Source: Clostridiales bacterium
GTDB lineage: Bacteria > Bacillota > Clostridia > Peptostreptococcales > Acidaminobacteraceae
Direction of reading: 5' to 3'
DNA: 64,000 nt
NCBI GenBank assembly: GCA_016933835.1
Contig: JAFGAC010000019.1
Span: 1-64,000, forward strand
Shown here: positions 61,961 through 64,000 of the stretch, piece by piece
Layout of the letters: the number at the start of each line of letters is the position of its first letter
Position numbering within the stretch: the first letter of the stretch is position 1
Program-made: the position numbers and the translations under genes
Notes under the pieces: generated by a model
Seen by the model: the letters and a program-made list of their open reading frames with translations, nothing else
Databases searched by the model: none
What the model was told of the DNA's origin: nothing

Positions 61961-62404
61961 CCCATCAATAAATAAAATATAAACACCTATTAAAACGGCT
62001 CCTACCACTATAAAAGAATCAGCCACATTAAAAACAGCAAAATTGATCAATCTAAAATCAAAGTAATCTACAACATAGCTCAAATTTATCCGATCAATCA
62101 GATTTCCGATTGCGCCACCTATAACAAAGCTTAAGCTCAACAATAAAAGCCAATGTTCCTTTGAACGAATCAATCTATATAAGAAAATACTCATTCCAAT
62201 AATCACGATGCCTGTCATCACAATAAGAAGGCTCACATTATCTCTCAAAATGCTGAATGCCGCACCGGTATTTTGTCGGTAGGTCAGATGAAAAACATTT
62301 TGAATGATTGGAATTGTATCGACTGACGCCAGATACATTTTCGCAAAATATTTCGATAGCTGATCTAGAAAAATGACTGCTAATACTACAAATCCATAAA
62401 CCAT
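61943..62404 (-). CDS. lspA: Lipoprotein signal peptidase II
   Basis: Cleaves the signal peptide of prolipoproteins such as the PrsA-like protein in this window. The 153-residue membrane aspartyl protease has four hydrophobic helices, the DQLSKYF start motif (about 14), RQNTGAAFSIL (about 43), GAIGNLIDRI (about 97) and FNVADSFIVVG (about 123); the last two hold the catalytic aspartates. Confidence 0.96.
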   Translation of the reverse strand: MVYGFVVLAVIFLDQLSKYFAKMYLASVDTIPIIQNVFHLTYRQNTGAAFSILRDNVSLLIVMTGIVIIGMSIFLYRLIRSKEHWLLLLSLSFVIGGAIGNLIDRINLSYVVDYFDFRLINFAVFNVADSFIVVGAVLIGVYILFIDGKRDSI

Positions 62405-62414
62405 AAATTACTCC

Positions 62415-63956
62415 TTACTGGACGGATGAAACCAACCGTCCTATTGCTTCAAATATTTTTTCCTTCAAATTTCTCTTATTATATTCTTCTAAGTCAATTA
62501 ATTTAGATACTTCCAAATCTTCAATAAAGTCTTTTTCAAGTCTTTCTATAGTCACTTTTCCATATATGAAAGCATTCACTTCAAAATTAATTCCGAAACT
62601 TCTATTATCCATATTCGCAGTGCCAACTGATGCTGCGATTCCATCAATCAATAAAATCTTGCTGTGAATGAACCCTTTTTCATAGGTGTATATTTCAACA
62701 CCGGCTTCTAAAAGTCCTTCTAGATTATCCCTTGATGCCCAATAAACAAAGAAGTGGTCGGCTTTGCTTGGAATTATTATTTTTACATCAACTCCACTAA
62801 GTGCCGCAGTTTTCAATGCCATTTTCAAACTTTCATCAGGCACAAGATAAGGGGTTGTTATCCAAATACGTTCCTTTGCTGTAGCTATCAAAGAAAAGTA
62901 ACCTTGATGAATATTTTGCCACTCATTATCTGGACCACTTGCAGCAATCTGCATCATACATGTGCTTTCATATGAAGATTTTTTAAAAAGCAATTCACCA
63001 GCCAACTTTTCATTCGATACAAATTTCCAATCGCTGATGAAAATTTTCTGCAAAGCCTGTACTCCTTCACCAGCAATCATAAGATGTGTATCTCTCCAAA
63101 ATCCCAGCTTCTCATTCTTGCCTAAATATTCATCGCCTACATTAAGTCCTCCAACAAATCCAACAGAACCGTCAACAACGATAATTTTTCTATGGTTTCT
63201 AAAATTCAATTTTCGAGTTATCAATGGAAATGCGACAGGATAAAAAGGAAACACTTCTACTCCCGCTTCTTTTAATTGCATTTTATATATCTTCCCTAAT
63301 CGGATACTTCCAACTGCGTCGTATATTACTCTAACTTTAACGCCTTCTTTAGCTTTTTTTATGAGAATATCTTTAATTTCATTTCCTATTTGATCGTTTT
63401 TGATGATAAAGAATTCAAAATGAATTGTTTCTTCAGCTTTTTCAAGCCTATCAATAATTGCACCAAATGTTGCTTTTCCATTTGTCAATACATCAATTCT
63501 ATTATTAAAACTGAACAATGAATTAGAGTTTTTCAATAATAGCTTGATTATTTTCTTATGCTGGGTAAGTACCCATTCTTGATTGACGCTTTCAAAATAA
63601 TTGATTGCATCCGTTTGACTTTCCGCTACGCGTTCTTCAATACTCATATCACTGATGCGTTTTTTGACCGCTACTTTTTTAGATCTCAAATTTTTACCAA
63701 ACAAAACATATAAAACTATTCCTAAATAAGGCAACAATATAAGCACCATCAGCCACGACAATGTACGATGTGGATCATCATTGTCAAGAAATATGAAAAT
63801 AGCCACAATAACTGCATAGAGTAAAAAAAACCGACTGATTAAGATATAAAAAAAATTGAAAATATCTGAAAAGCCAACTTCAAATATTACGACACATATC
63901 CACGCTATAGAGATAACCGTTAAACTTAACAATAAATATAAATTTTTTTTAATCAT
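62415..63956 (-). CDS. cls: Cardiolipin synthase
   Basis: Makes cardiolipin from phosphatidylglycerol. The 513-residue phospholipase D-type protein has two N-terminal membrane helices (about 7-28 and 34-55), a PLDc_N segment around 62-85 and two HKD motifs: FRNHRKIIVVDG (about 245) and FIHSKILLIDG (about 430), the second followed by GTANMDNRSFG. AGAGGTG lies 8 bases before the ATG. It follows no other gene in the window; the right edge (63957-64000) shows no feature. Confidence 0.94.
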   Translation of the reverse strand: MIKKNLYLLLSLTVISIAWICVVIFEVGFSDIFNFFYILISRFFLLYAVIVAIFIFLDNDDPHRTLSWLMVLILLPYLGIVLYVLFGKNLRSKKVAVKKRISDMSIEERVAESQTDAINYFESVNQEWVLTQHKKIIKLLLKNSNSLFSFNNRIDVLTNGKATFGAIIDRLEKAEETIHFEFFIIKNDQIGNEIKDILIKKAKEGVKVRVIYDAVGSIRLGKIYKMQLKEAGVEVFPFYPVAFPLITRKLNFRNHRKIIVVDGSVGFVGGLNVGDEYLGKNEKLGFWRDTHLMIAGEGVQALQKIFISDWKFVSNEKLAGELLFKKSSYESTCMMQIAASGPDNEWQNIHQGYFSLIATAKERIWITTPYLVPDESLKMALKTAALSGVDVKIIIPSKADHFFVYWASRDNLEGLLEAGVEIYTYEKGFIHSKILLIDGIAASVGTANMDNRSFGINFEVNAFIYGKVTIERLEKDFIEDLEVSKLIDLEEYNKRNLKEKIFEAIGRLVSSVQ

Positions 63957-64000
63957 CTTCTATACACCTCTTAATGGGCTTTGAATGTTACCGACATAAT

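Noticed and set aside
1-64000. CRISPR arrays, insertion sequences, prophage, integrases and riboswitches
   Set aside because: I looked for direct repeat arrays, transposase-like proteins, terminal repeats and known leader motifs on both strands and saw none that I could support.

Overview
The window reads as one chromosomal stretch of an anaerobic, low-G+C Gram-positive bacterium (Bacillota, Clostridia/Tissierellia-like). The grounds are AT-rich DNA, strong AGGAGG-type ribosome sites, a PrsA-type lipoprotein foldase, SpoVG, LCP-family wall enzyme, a Na+-pumping decarboxylase, class I two-subunit fumarase and the gene order itself. Nearly every gene is on the minus strand; only murC and one EamA transporter are on plus.

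Reading in the direction of transcription (right to left), the backbone is the ancient Firmicutes block purR-spoVG-glmU-prs-pth-mfd-prsA-spoVB-mazG-hup-rqcP-divIC-S1 protein-gppA-tRNAs-GNAT-tldD-pmbA-tilS-ftsH, and then, far to the left, birA-coaX-dusB-greA-lysS followed by a strong promoter and leader of an rRNA operon that starts at the left edge. The sporulation genes that usually sit in this block (yabP, yabQ, spoIIE, spoVT), and hpt between tilS and ftsH, are not here. Right of murC (54-64 kb) is a looser set: an AlkD-like glycosylase, a CPA2 antiporter paired with a small PII-like protein, a ClC protein with an altered gate motif, an LCP enzyme, hbd and crt, EamA, lspA and cls.

Between ftsH and birA/coaX lies about 26 kb of catabolic genes (5.0-31.2 kb) in four groups. 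(1) FlK-like thioesterase, fumarase alpha and beta, malic enzyme. (2) A ModE-like single-domain regulator, a THEP1-like NTPase that seems to start at ATT, and a YkoE-like ECF S component; a perfect 24-bp ModE-type palindrome lies between regulator and NTPase. (3) A 14-kb cluster: three-subunit molybdenum hydroxylase, uracil-type permease, PucR-family regulator, AllH-FdrA-(58-aa protein)-AllG (oxamate-transcarbamylase-like), cyclase-family amidohydrolase, nitrilase-family amidase, CaiB/BaiF CoA-transferase and a MocA-like nucleotidyltransferase. (4) A complete methylmalonyl-CoA mutase/epimerase/Na+-pumping decarboxylase operon, followed by birA.

The most interesting proposal is that group 3 is an anaerobic oxidative ring-cleavage pathway for a pyrimidine-like compound: uptake, hydroxylation, hydrolytic ring opening, phosphorolysis to carbamoyl phosphate, amide hydrolysis and CoA activation. 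Uracil to barbiturate, ureidomalonate, malonamate and malonate fits every gene, but this is inference. Group 4 turns succinyl-CoA into propionyl-CoA while exporting Na+, and group 1 links fumarate, malate and pyruvate, so the insert looks like an energy-conserving catabolic island inside a housekeeping block. Many start codons were moved downstream from the longest frame to the nearest ATG/GTG with a well-spaced ribosome site.
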